From NCBI GenBank assembly GCA_025093555.1, contig JAIWNF010000044.1:410501-474500 (forward strand): a DNA stretch of 64,000 bases. The letters run 5' to 3'. The stretch comes from Circinella umbellata. Its lineage: Eukaryota > Mucoromycota > Mucoromycetes > Mucorales > Lichtheimiaceae. A program made the translations under genes and the position numbers. Numbering within the stretch: the stretch's first letter is position 1; every line of letters starts with the position of its first letter. Below, piece after piece: positions 24,871 through 36,185 of this stretch. The notes under the pieces were generated by a model. That model saw nothing but the letters and a program-made list of their open reading frames with translations. It searched no databases and was not told the origin of the DNA.

Positions 24871-26723
24871 ATCTCTTTAATTGGTGATTGTGCATTGCTG
24901 TAAATGCGTCGATCTTCAGCCGTCCCCATTTTTGTTGTATTCTCTTGAACATTTTCATTGGAATTGGTTGTTCGTAAAGAGGGATTTTCTTTCTCGATAG
25001 TTGGTCTGCACTGATGTTCTTGATTCCTTAGACATGTTGGTGAATCACCTTTAACTGATATTGATTGCACAGGTCTTGAATTTTTACTGCTAAATCCTAT
25101 AGATGAAATGATGCTGTCCCTCCATCTTTGGTGGTGTATTTTAGTGCTGTGGTATCGTCAGTGAAGACCTTTATTGTACAGTTTCTGTATTTTATGGCAT
25201 GGATTTTCAGTGCATAATATACTGCCATCAGTTCTCTTACGTTTATTGAGGTTGTTTTTGTTCCTAATTCCAAAATCCAAATGTTTTTGTCATCAGTGAG
25301 CTTATTCCCCAACCCGTATCTGAGCTGTCGGTGTAAATAGTGATGTCCGGTGATACGAGAGGTATCGATTGAATTGGAAGACCATTCTTTGCCATTATGG
25401 ACTCTTTCCACTATTGTATTTCTTGTTTGCTTTGGGTTGAGGTAAGACATGGCTTTTCCCAATTCTGGTGATTTAGATGTAAGGCTCTTGCAAGATCCCG
25501 TTGTAGGTGTCGGACATAAAGTAGGGCTTCCCCTATGGCAGGTATCATTGATGTGACTTTCCCTCACAGACCCGCAATCCACCGGCATGAACGTAGAATT
25601 GGTTGTGCTGCTTGTTTCATTCGTTGTAATAATTTGTTTACCTTTAGTGTTGGTACTGCGATTTTCATTTTCTTCGAGTTGAAGATGAACCCCAGAAATT
25701 CTTGTGTTTGGGAAGGTGTCAGTATACTCTTTTCTCTGTTGATTATAAATCCTAATGACTGGAGGTGTTTCATCACCAGTCGAGTGGTTGTAATTAGTTC
25801 CTCTTGTGAGTTCGATAATAGGCATATATCGTCTAAATAGTATACTAAGCAGATTCCTTGTTCTCTTAGTGGGGCAATTGCATATTTGATTAACTTTGAA
25901 AATACTCGTGGTGCCACGTTCAAACCAAAGGCGAGAGATCGATACTGGTACTGTATATAATATCTTCGTTTTTGAATGTTAAAAATTTTCTTGAGTCTAG
26001 ATGAATTGGCACTACTGTGTAAGCATCCTTGAGATCGATTTTGCACATGTAATCGTTTTTTTCTACCAACTCTCTTAGTGCTGGTACACCTTCCATTTTG
26101 AAGTGTTCACATTGTATGAACTGGTTTATCTTCTGACAATCTAGGATTGGTCGTTGTTTGTTTGGTTCTTGAATTGTGAAAATTTTTGAAAGAAAGTTGC
26201 TTGATTGTGTTGGCATTTCTTCTATGATTCCTGCTGAAAGGAATTTTTTGACTGTTTCGTTTGTTGCTGCTTGGTCTTGTAGCGGTTGCGTTTTTGTTGT
26301 CGATTTCCATGCTATTGGTTTCATTTTGAACTGAATCTGGTATCCATCCTTGATTATTGAGAGAGGCCATTGATGTGTTATTGTTTGTTTCCAATTGTTG
26401 TAAAAATGAGTTAAACGACCCCCCGGGAGAATTCCATCCTGTGGTACTACATAATGTTCTTGATCTTGATTGTGAGTTATAGTTAAATGTTTTTGATTTT
26501 CTGATTTTTTGATTTGATTTTGTAAATTTTCGAAGTTTTTTGTTGTTTTTTGTTGTGGTGGTGATTGTTGTTGATTGAGTAGTTGAATTAGTTGTTGTCG
26601 TTGTTTGATGTGTTGTTGGTTGGTGTTGAGGTGGGAGTATTGCGTTGTTGAAGGAATGAAGCACCTCGTCCTCTTCCTCCCGAGTAAAAAGACTGTCCTC
26701 GTGATGAGAAATTCCCACGCCAA
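24871..26723 (-). pseudogene. DIRS reverse transcriptase-RNase H, degenerate
   Basis: Reading frames change along the gene. The first (26723-25950) has SNFLSKIFTIQEPNKQRPIL and CKIDLKDAYTVVPI. The second (from ~25945) has YRSLAFGLNVAPRVF and VYYLDDICLLS, the YxDD catalytic box. RNase H pieces IYTDSSDTGWGI and SINVRELMAVYYAL follow in two further frames down to ~25097. A 5-bp duplication in ATACAGTACCAG near 25945 explains the first shift; at least two more shifts or stops follow before the nested hAT copy. The RT start overlaps the end of Gag, as usual in DIRS. Function would be cDNA synthesis from the element RNA. Confidence 0.85.
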
Positions 26724-27481
26724 CTTCCTCCTCGTGATCCACCATTTCTTCCTCTAAAACCATGGTTATATCCTCTGTTGTTGTGAATGGAATCTTTAAT
26801 AATTTTTTCTTTAAATCGTGCTTTATGGAGTTCTTTGATAAATTCGACATCAAAGGCATCTTGTTTTCCATTGTCTTCGGTTGCTGATGCATCCAAGTAT
26901 TTGATGCTACTAGGCAACTTGAGGGCTTTGATTGAAGCGTCTTTAGCTTCTTGTTCTTGGAATTTTGCTGTTCCAAATCCAAAGACTGCAAGTCGTTCTG
27001 CTTGGGTGATGGTGTCGCTGAGAATTTCACTATCTCCAGCTGGGGCAAAGGTTGCTTTGCTTTGCAAGTACAACAGTTGTTGATGTAACTTAGTGTTTGC
27101 TCGTGCTTGTATTCTTGTTGTTTCAGTGAATTTATAAATTGTATTGACGAGCTGATAGGTGTCCACCTTCCAGTTATTAAGTTCTGGTATAAGTTCTTTG
27201 TTGACTTGTTCATTTTTTGTCCAGTATTCATTATTATATTTTTGAGTTGACCTTCTGAATAACTTGAAATTTTCTTTGAGTTGGGCGGTTGTTGACTCGT
27301 CCAGGGCTTCTTTGATTGCAAATGGAAGTTCACTTCTATTGATGCATTCTTCTTTTTCACGAATTCGATTACTTTTGAGTTCTTTGACAATTTGTTCCAC
27401 TTCTTCCCTAGTGAAGATTTGTTGTGGTTGTTGTTGATATTGTTGTTAATTTTGTCCATTTGGTGAGTTGATATCACTCAT
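26588..27481 (-). pseudogene. DIRS Gag-like ORF with one premature stop
   Basis: ATG at 27481-27479 starts MSDINSPNGQN and meets an in-frame TAA at 27448-27446 inside a Gln-rich run, so CAA to TAA is likely. The frame then stays open to 26588. The middle part is hydrophilic and helical (KATFAPAGDSEILSDTITQ). The C-terminal part has RGG-type repeats (GFRGRNGGSRGGSWRG), which suit RNA binding. A longer 456-codon frame in the same place is a shadow that passes from this ORF into RT in the wrong phase. Confidence 0.7.
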
Positions 27482-27515
27482 AGTATTTCCACGATGCGCG
27501 GCTTTGAAAAATATA

Positions 27516-27585
27516 GGGAAGAAAGGGAAAATTATTATTTTATTACAGAAAAGGAAAATAAAGCGTGGCTCAGAGAGCATCTATC
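27516..27585 (-). repeat. DIRS inverted terminal repeat, right copy
   Basis: Reverse complement of 22176-22251. Its outer neighbour 27580-27639 duplicates the recombinase 3' end and forms the right part of the circle junction. Confidence 0.85.
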
Positions 27586-28771
27586 ACATTTGGAGTTGGA
27601 ATGGAACCAACTGAGATTGCTTTAGAAACGACAAACAATATATTTCTACCACAAAAACTTATTTGTACTGCACTACCATAACTTTTTTTTTTCCTACTAT
27701 AACTTTCCCACTATAATTTTTTTTCAACTATAACTTTCTTTTCCTATTGTAACTTCTTTTTTCCCATTATAACTTTTTTTCTACTAAAACTCATTTTCCC
27801 ACTATAACTTTTTATTACTACAATTCTTTTTTTATTATAACTTATTTATTTCCTATTATGTTTTTCAAACCAAAATAATAAAATCATCTAAAAATAATGC
27901 ACCTCTGTTACCAATGTTTTACTGTTCTTAAACGATCTCAAACGACTACCGTACACCATCTTATAAAATACCTGTTCTCATGGAAAAATACTGTGACATC
28001 TACTATATAGCCTAAATTTTCATCTAATTGATTCTTTTGCATTACAGATTATGGATTCAATCCGGATTTTTACGAAACGGATTCGGATTGCAATTTTCTA
28101 ATCTGTGGACAATCCGGATTTCCGAAAATCCGATCTGGATCGGTCTACTAAGAACCCTAACCATGATGTTCTTTATTGAGCACATATAAATTATGAGCGC
28201 GTTGTGTTTTATTTAAACCTTCCGTTAATATATTTTTCTGGCTCTCTGCTTTACAAAGATCGACTTTTGCTTTACCGCACCATTGTGCAAATGATAGAGG
28301 GGATTTTTTATTAAATAGAGTCGTAAACGGAGAAACGCTTGCTTGAATTTCGCTCATAGTAATGTTTTTAATAGAGTATATGGTGTTCATTGGGTCATCA
28401 ACAGGAAATACTTCGTTTAGAAACTCAACAGCCACTGGTAGAGAAGCTATGAACATGATAGGAATAATATAAGAACACATTCACCAACACAAAAAAAGAA
28501 AGAAATCTATTACAGTAAACACCTACCTAACATATTACTGTTGTTCGTTTGTGTTGTGGATGCTTCTGTAATGTCATCTTTGTACTTGTGGTATTTGAAG
28601 GGATTACTGAATAGTTTAATTTTCGAAATCAAAACTGGATCTCTTGGATCATTGCTATAACATAGAACTAGATCTGGAATCAACTCCAGCTTTTTTTTTC
28701 AATTTTTGTACTATCTCAGGTGTATATTCTTCACAATAAAACATACAAAGAGCTTGTCTTTTAGTAATCAT

Positions 28772-29190
28772 GGTGCAAAAGAAGAAAAAGGTGGGGTGTC
28801 ACTAAAAAAGGTGTATACAATTAAAAAGGTGCGCTTTTTAAAAGAGCGACATGACAAACAGAGTCACTGTATGAACAGCAGAAAAAAAGTACACTTTTTT
28901 TATTTCTTTCGGCTTTCTGGCCATAGGTGGGGGATAACTTTTTTTTTCTTTTATTGTGCGTTAGGCTCACATTGAAAAATAGGAAAGGCAAGTGATAAAC
29001 CAGTTAAGTAAAGATGTTATAGTAAAAAAGAAATAGAGGGAATATGAAGAAAGTGTAGATAAAAAATACACATATGACAAAGGAATGATGATAAACTACT
29101 TGGACAATTTAACCACTACTTTTCTCGCATCTTGACGGCGTTAGCATTACTATTATCTAAAGTATGTATAGCATTATTTGTTGTTGCTGT
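28772..29190. other. Spacer between the split gene and the gypsy element
   Basis: Presumed promoter side of the minus-strand gene starting at 28771. AT-rich; nothing else recognised. Confidence 0.4.
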
Positions 29191-29898
29191 TGTAACTGGT
29201 GTGGATGTATTTATATTAAATTTATAAGTAAATATATTTATTCAGCTACAACAGATGCTTATGTATTTTATAGTGAGCACCAGTAATATTATCATATATT
29301 ACAACGTAATTGTTTAATATGATAACTCAAGTTCTTTTAAGATAACATATGTTAAGCGATAATGATTTTAATATAATCAAATCTAGTACAGAGATATTAT
29401 GTCTGTATGTATTGAGTCTTTATAATGTGAATTCAGTTGTTAAAATCAAATACTATGATTAATATGTAGTTAACAAATATATATATAAAATAAGTAAGAT
29501 AATAATCTTAAGCTAATCTCTTAGATAAATAAAATAATTAAAACAACCCAATATATGGTGTTGAGTGATCAATAGAAAATAACTTCAAATTGATTGAATA
29601 ACAGATTGATGATTTTTATTTCGTTTAAAAAGTTGGGGTTTATATATCTTTTACAATTGTTCCGCAGTAACTATCTAATGTTATGCAGTTAAATCCGCAG
29701 CAACTGTTTAATGTCGCGCAGTTATTACATGTGATTGTTTAATTAATTAATTGGGGGGATATTTATATTAAGTTGTTGTACAATAGATTGATTCGTGTAA
29801 AAGGTAATAGAAATGAGAATATTCTTATATGAATAATTATTCTGAATATTCGTGTATAAAAATAGAAAATAAGAAAAGTTGTTTATGTAAGGGTTACA
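29191..29898 (-). repeat. LTR copy in inverted orientation (708 bp)
   Basis: Reads TGTAACTGGTGTGG...AAGGGTTACA on the plus strand, which is the reverse complement of the right LTR (TGTAACCCTTACAT...CCGGTTACA). Identity is high over the full length with scattered changes. After removing the MITE it lies about 50 bp upstream of gag, exactly where a 5' LTR should be, but it points the wrong way. No TGG-type primer-binding site follows it. Confidence 0.85.
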
Positions 29899-29901
29899 TT
29901 A

Positions 29902-30885
29902 TTCAGGCACTATTCAGGCATTAAATAGAAATGAGTTGTCTTAAGGTTAGGAACTATTCAAACTTTATTTAGTAGTACGTAGCCAATAACTATTGAAGTT
30001 GGTCAATGGTTTTTATGCTAACAATCTCTAACAATAGTAAAGAGAGTTATAGCTTTCTACATTATATCCAGTATTATATATATATATATGACATAATATA
30101 CATATATATTAGAGAGTGTAACACTTGTTTTTTATTGAGATTTTGAAGTAAATATATTTTTAGTAGTGTCATGAATCATAGCCATTACTATAGGGTAGTG
30201 AGATTTTATTCTTAGCCAAATAAAGCAAGATCGAGTACCATAAGACAGTATGCTACAAAAACTATTAATTAAATCATGATAATAATAAATAAATGCTTTA
30301 AAAAAATTGATGCCACATATACAGAATCAGAGCTAGAGCCGATAAACGGTTCTCGTATGCATAAATTAGTACCATTATTTTTTTTATATCTTGTTCTTGC
30401 TTATGTATGTGCATACCATAAAGAAATTAGATTTCACTAAGACAATGTTGTGGTTTTATTGCATCAATTGAGCTTTTTGTCCATTATTACATAAATTTAT
30501 AAAAAGTCAGTTGTTTAGTATTATATGTTCATGTTATAATAGCTATATGTAATATTCTTATATGTCAATTAATAAGATCAATACATATATCCACGTACAC
30601 CTCTACCCTAGCAATATAAGCCCCCTGACTAGTTTTCTTATGAGCAATTAAACTACTGCATACGTATTTGTATTATAGTTTCTTTTATTATGTACATATC
30701 TACATCAAATATACAAGAGTATTTTAGTTCATTGTAAGAGTGGCTTATTTAGTATATTAATTTTTTAATAAAAGGATAGTGTTGTAGATTTTATAGTGAT
30801 TTTAAATAGGTATATGATTAACCCAGTGATATAAAATTACTTCAATTAACAATGAAAGATAATTTATGCCTGAATATGGCCTGAA
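29902..30885. mobile_element. 984-bp MITE with TTA target duplication
   Basis: The left end TTCAGGCACTATTCAGGCAT and the reverse complement of the right end, TTCAGGCCATATTCAGGCAT, form a TIR in which the TTCAGGC word is doubled. It is flanked by TTA (29899-29901 and 30886-30888), as for PIF/Harbinger elements. The interior is AT-rich without an ORF. It lies between the left LTR copy and gag; removal joins the LTR end directly to the gag leader. Confidence 0.75.
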
Positions 30886-30947
30886 TTAAAGAGTGATCAA
30901 GTTTAGAAGTCCGTTCAGTGTACCGCATAATATACAATATATACAAG

Positions 30948-32250
30948 ATGGAAAACTATTTACCTGGCGTGAACAACAGTAGACGTCAAGTGCATAACGA
31001 ACTAACTGTGTTGGATGACCGCACTAGATTTGCTCTACCACCACCAGAGTTAACCTTCAGAGGTTATGAGCATGAAAATTTCCGCATGTTCAGAATAGAG
31101 TTCATTTCTTATATTTTAATTACTGGCGCACAAACAGAATCACGACGATCAGAAATATTACAAGGCGTATTACAAGGACCTGCATTGACTTATTATGTCA
31201 CTGAAATCTTACTATATTTACAAGAATTACGAAGTGAAGAAAGTACCCCACCAACCGTAACAGCAGCAATGGACTTACTAGAAAGAAATTATGTTACAGA
31301 ATATGATCTTCAACGATACAGAGAACGCTTCAATACCATAAATCAGAGATATAATGAAAGCCCTTGTTCATATCTTGGAAGATTAAGACAAGCTGCACAT
31401 GAAGCTGATATTAAAGATGAAGAACATATTGAATCCCGATTCAAGACTGGATTATTACCCGAAATTCGAAAGCATTACATGCATATGTGCGTTATGTCAC
31501 ATAAAGATGTATTACGAAAAGCAGAAGGATATTGGAATGCTGAATTAGAAGACAAGGCATCAAGAAATCCAATAAATAGACGCAAGAAATATACACCATT
31601 AAATACCATGGAGAATATGGGAAACCAAGACTATCCAGATGACGACCGTTATGTAGAACAAACTTTTGAAGATTTGTTACAACAAGGATTAACTGTTGCC
31701 GACGCTTTCCGAACAATGGGATCTCAAATCAGAGCCACAAACTATCAAAACGATAATTATAATCGACAAAGGACTTTCCACCAAGAAACAATTATTGTCA
31801 ACCACAACAGCAAAATCGTCAATCGTATTATAATAATGGAAACCGACAGAGATACAATAATTATCAAAATCGACCAGAATTCCAACGAAATCAAGAAAAT
31901 CAGTATAATCAAGAATGACCATCATATAACAACAATAATGATAATTATCAACAAAATCGACAAGCTTATCAACAATCAGATAAACGACAAACTTTTCAAC
32001 AACATAATTACGACGCTACTCAACATCACAATCAAAATAATTATCAGAAAAATGCCAATACTATTCCACCAGTAAAAGGAAATCAAGGATTAAGAAACGA
32101 CAACAAGAATTACGACAATTTCGCATACTTAGAAGATCGACCTGAAGAATATTATTACGACGATTATTACTATGACCCTTATTGGAATGATGATTATTAT
32201 CAAAATCATAATGAAACTCGATCGGCAAAAAACTACAAGGGCGAGTTGTA
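30948..32250 (+). pseudogene. Gypsy Gag, frameshifted
   Basis: The start MENYLPGVNNSRRQ is at the ATG 30948, preferred over an upstream GTG. Residues ~25-210 match the retrotransposon gag domain layout (FRMFRIEFISYILI, RYRERFNTINQRYNESP, RFKTGLLPEIRKHYM). Near 31790 the frame must move to continue into an Asn/Gln-rich, acidic Tyr-rich tail (YYYDDYYYDPYWNDDYY at ~32150), interrupted by a TGA near 31916. No CCHC zinc knuckle was seen. Beyond 32250 another frame continues with RSREEDNQQKR and MSLRSGTVVNKT, leading to protease. Confidence 0.8.
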
Positions 32251-32494
32251 AGAAGCGGTCAGCTCGAAGCCCTCAATACACCACACAAATCCGTTAATCA
32301 CGATTTATATTATAATGAAGACGAAGATGATTATTATTATCCAAAGAATCACTATACAACATATAAAAACAACAAAAAGAAACAACCTACTCAACATGAA
32401 TTATACATGGCGCAAAAAAGATCACGAGAAGAAGACAATCAACAAAAACGATGAACAATGTCTTTACGCTCTGGAACTGTAGTGAATAAAACAG

Positions 32495-33388
32495 TTGCAA
32501 GCAATACACAAGGTTCCAATAAAAGAAAGCAACGCAAGATTCGATTTGAAGAACCAATTACGAATGAAAATTTTTATCCACAACCACCAGCTTCTATTCA
32601 ACAAGATAAAAATTAACAACAAACTCCACAAGTTATTTCAGCATGCAATACAACCATCTCCAATAGAAGATCAACAACAAAGCAGTATAACACCAGCTGA
32701 TTATCACCAAACATTACCAACTATACAATCAACAATAAATGAAGATACAACAATGTTAGAACAGCCGTCAAATAGTTACTCAACAAAAGAAAATAATTCA
32801 GACCAACATAACAAAGGAAAAGGACCAGCAGAACAACGACCGAGACCATTAAGGCGTAAACCAAGAATGAAACCAGAAATTGAATACGATATAGTTCAAG
32901 ATGTTGCAAATATTACCGCACAAATAAAAATACAAGATCTCATCAAGCTCAGTCCAAAATTACGGAGAGATTTGCATGCATTCACATCAACACGAAGAAA
33001 GATAGAACCTTCTTTAAATATAAAAGATATCAATGATAAACTAGACCCGACAGCAGCATACTCGACTGTACACATACAAGGAAAACCAGTAACTTGCCTT
33101 TATGATACCGGAGCCGCAAAAAGTTGTATATCAAGAACCTTAATGGATGACCTAGAAATGGAAATACAAAAATCGTCATCAACACGATTTACCTTAGGAA
33201 ACGGCGCAATACAAGCATCAGAAGGAATTATCAAAGATGTCGAAATTCAAATTGGAAATTTTGTTAAAATCCCCATTACATTGGAAGTATTGACAGACAG
33301 TCCCGTACATTTAATTCTTAGAAACAACTGGATGGACAAAACAAGAGCTATAATAGACTTTGGAACCTACTATCACATTGAAATATAA
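32495..33388 (+). pseudogene. Gypsy aspartic protease region
   Basis: The frame open from 32495 has a basic segment (RPRPLRRKPRMKPEIEYD) and, at ~195-297, a retropepsin fold with CLYDTGAAKS as the active-site DTGA, FTLGNGAIQASEG as the flap region and HLILRNNWMDK near the end. It ends at 33388. It would cleave the element polyprotein. Frames before it are shifted relative to gag. Confidence 0.8.
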
Positions 33389-34047
33389 TAACCATCTAAC
33401 ATGTATATCATATAAAATTTCAAATCGACGAATAGAAGGAATTAAAACCCAAAACCAATAAAAACAGATTCCTCAGAAGCAGATGGAGATACGGAAGAAA
33501 CAGACGAAGAAACAACCGATAATACCGAAGATTACACATCATTTGAAAGTGATTACACTGATTCTACATCCGAAGAAGATGATATTATTGAAAATCAACA
33601 ACCAACCGAATTTTATTTAAAAGATGATGAATAAATACCCTACAACTAGAAGAAGTATGTGAACCACCATAATAATACAAATATCCATCATGATAATCAG
33701 TCAAACATCATCGTCAAGGATAAAGATATAACCAATAACATTATTACTTTGATGTTTATTATAATCCGGAAAAAAGGAACATAAAAGAAAGAATGAGATT
33801 AGTAACAACTGTCACAAACGGTTTCAGAGAATGATCTAGAATTAATATTTATAATAGAACAAATATAATAGGTCCTCTCATCCATTCGTATAAAACATAG
33901 TTTAGCCATGATCGGATAAAATAAGATAGTTACATAATTTAGAAAAGATATAAAAGAGTAGTTATTTTATTTCAGGAATAAACAGATTCTCAACTATATT
34001 TTACTTTAGTCCCATCTTTCTATTTTTTACTACTCGTATTTATCTCA
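33389..34047 (+). other. Gypsy internal non-coding or decayed stretch
   Basis: A short acidic frame (YTSFESDYTDSTSEEDDI at ~33540) is broken by stops. Two intron-like acceptor sequences (TTTATTTCAG and TTTACTTTAG) lie before 34010. Possibly an intron or a decayed part of the protease-RT linker. Confidence 0.35.
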
Positions 34048-35949
34048 GAATGGACCGCACCAAATGGAACATCATGTTATCATGTCTATACTAGAGAATC
34101 AATACCTTTGACTGGAAATGAAACCACTTACCTGACAGGCGAATTACCGCATACAAAATCTCAAGAATTACAGTTTTACCCATATCCAGCATTGTATCAA
34201 CCGTACGATTATCAAGAAACATCGCCAATATTACCAGGCCAAACACAAGTTGAAATAAAAATTGATAATCCTTGTCCCGATCCAATCGAACTACCATACA
34301 ATATATATCTTGGAGACTGTATGGATATTTATCATACAAGAACTGGAGAACAAGAAGAAGAATTAGACGATGATGAAATAGCAGAAATATATGGATACGA
34401 TTATGATCCATATAGATACGTGCAATTACGACGACAAGGAGCCACAAATGACCAAGACTTATTCATGCTACACGAAGGAATACCAGTACAACAATCCTTG
34501 ATTGTAATGCCACGACCAGGAGTCAAGATTTTGGAAATTTGGACTAAAGAAGATTTAATAGTTCCAATTAATCGATCAATATATTACCATGGAAAATTAC
34601 ATCCCCAGCTGAAAAACCACTACGTTTTGAACCCGAAAAACAACCAGACATAATACCCATAATTATTATTGCAATACAATACCTGCTGGATCAACAACCT
34701 TTACCATCACAATCCAAAATATGTCGACTATCAAATAATCATCAGCACAGCAAGTTTTGTTGGAACTCTACATGAAATACAAGATACAGATGAAAACCAT
34801 TCAACCACCGATTACAATATTTCGGAAAACGAACAAAAGGAACCACATAACGACGATATATATACACCACCATTGACTGAAGAACAAAAAAATAAATTGG
34901 ATATTGCAGACTTACCGGAAGACCAAGAACATAAAATTCGGAATACGTTTTTTAAATTGATCCAAAAATATCAATCCTGCATAGACTGGGATAATACAAG
35001 CTTATCCTGCACCAACGTATTACAAGCATCCATTGATACAGGAGACGCACAACCGATCAGAACAAGACCTTACAAAATGTCACCAGAAGAAGCCGAAGCA
35101 TTAAAAAAGGAATTAAATCGCTTATGCAAATTAGGTGTCATCGAACCATCCAAATCACCATGGTCAAGCCCAATTATTCTATTAAAAAAGAAAGGAAATA
35201 CAGGAGAATACAGATTATTATCAGATTTACGACGTTTAAATACGATTGCAAAGAGTTATAATTATCCATTGCCCAATGTAGAAGAATTATTATCATCTAT
35301 AACTGAAGGAAGCATATTTTCATGTCTTGATTTAAGACAATCCTTTTTTCAAGTACCTTTGGAACCATCCAGCCGCGACAAGACCACATTCACCACTAAA
35401 TATGGAAATTACCGTTACACGAGATTACCCATGGGATACAAGAATTCACCACATATTATGGCAGAAGTTGGAGCAATAGTATTTCGATCACTAATAGGAA
35501 CATGCGTAGGATTATACATAGATGATGTATGTTGCTATAGTAAAAATATACAAGAGCATTTATCAGATTTAGAACAAGTTTTTGAATGTTTGAAAATTGC
35601 CAATTTAAAAGTGAATATTGAAAAATGTTCATGGTTCAAAACAAAAATAAAATACCTTGGACATTATATTACACCATCCGGTATACACACTGATCCTGAT
35701 AAAACCAAAGCTATTCAAGAAACACCCATTCCGACTACCCAAAAACAACTACGAAGTTTCCTCGGTTGCTGTAACTATTTCAGAAAATTTATAAGCCGTT
35801 ATTCTCAACGAGCTCGACTATTAACAAAGATGACTGGCAACGATCCACCACCTTGGGGCGAAGCAGCAACAAAAGCATTCAATGATTTAAAAATGGCGTT
35901 AATACAAGCACCCATATTATCACGACCTGATTACAACAAAGACTTTTAC
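34048..35949 (+). pseudogene. Gypsy protease-RT linker and reverse transcriptase
   Basis: The linker frame 34048-34653 (PILPGQTQVEIKIDN, ELPYNIYLGDCMD) ends in a stop. The RT frame opens at 34669 and runs into the Harbinger insertion. Seen in RT: IRTRPYKMSPEEAEALKKEL; GVIEPSKSPWSSPIILLKKK; GEYRLLSDLRRLN; FSCLDLRQSFFQVPL; and the catalytic GLYIDDVCCYS at about 35515. The thumb and connection continue to RPDYNKDFYL at 35949. After TTA the Harbinger element begins. With that element removed, FYL joins to ITDGRKFGLG, the first motif of RNase H, in frame. Synthesises cDNA; here broken. Confidence 0.88.
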
Positions 35950-36185
35950 TTAAGTTGCTCTCAAGGTGCGAATTAATTTTTTGAAATTTTGAGCATTACT
36001 TTATATGGTATATGGGACATACCTAATTAGGTATCTGGGTGGCTTAAAAATAGGGCCGGTTGGGCCTCATTTTCCTTCTAATGCTTACTTAATATGGTAA
36101 TGCTAAAGTGTCCCACACACATCCCTTAATTTTTGAGCTTTTTACTTTCTTCTCTATTGATAATATATCTATTTACTTATTAAAA

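Larger units (their letters stand above)
22144..27639 (-). mobile_element. DIRS-type tyrosine-recombinase retrotransposon, degenerate
   Basis: Without the nested hAT copy the element is about 4.4 kb, typical for DIRS. Order on the minus strand: Gag-like ORF, RT-RNase H, tyrosine recombinase. Ends carry inverted repeats of ~70 bp. The right end (CACATTTGGAGTTGGAATGG... to ACAAACAAT) followed by the left end (CAAAATGTTGGTGAAAT...) reproduces the 3' end of the recombinase ORF at 22394-22500; this is the internal complementary region known from DIRS-1. No target duplication is present, as expected for recombinase-mediated insertion. All three ORFs have stops or frameshifts, so the copy is dead. 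The border is certain to within about 3 bp. Confidence 0.9.
21608..28159. mobile_element. Non-autonomous hAT-type element, copy 2, split by a DIRS element
   Basis: The left half is 21608-22143 and the right half 27640-28159, together 1056 bp. The ends are TAGGGATCTTAGTA and AAGAACCCTA. The 8-bp duplication ACCATGAT (21600-21607 and 28160-28167) matches exactly across 6.5 kb, which proves that the two halves are one insertion. The halves meet at CGTCATGTT/ATATTTCTACC, a sequence that is continuous in copies 3 and 4. It sits in the splice donor of the surrounding gene. Confidence 0.93.
20863..28771 (-). pseudogene. Five-exon lineage-specific gene split by nested transposons
   Basis: Exons 28771-28527, 28434-28162, 21541-21248, 21187-21085 and 21007-20863 join in phase if one A is removed from an A9 run near 28692. 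Exon 1 begins MITKRQALCMFYCEEYTPE. Exon 2 has SPLSFAQWCGKAKVDLCKAE. Exon 3 has ENHVIIGYCRKS and DKIYMSPSSPADKPIRERD. Exon 4 has VSLVALDFAGLTTN; exon 5 has IKNIIIDHLPQ. The YCRKS...ALDFAGL order loosely recalls serine recombinases/resolvases of the IS607 type; this is a weak inference. Lesions: the A9 insertion, TAA after VRLL in exon 3, TAG after DHLPQ in exon 5, and a hAT element at the exon 2 donor. Intron 3 starts with GC (CAAG then GCAAAC). Function unknown. Confidence 0.6.

Noticed and set aside
26107..27477. A 456-codon minus-strand frame across DIRS Gag and RT
   Set aside because: Amino-acid composition is Ser/Asn/Lys-rich without motifs, while the neighbouring frame has RGG repeats and the next has RT motifs. 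It is a shadow that crosses two real genes.
29191..29898. Left LTR copy as an ordinary solo LTR next to the gypsy element
   Set aside because: Its two flanks do not form a 5-bp direct duplication, and it occupies exactly the 5' LTR position of the element, so a simple solo LTR does not explain it.
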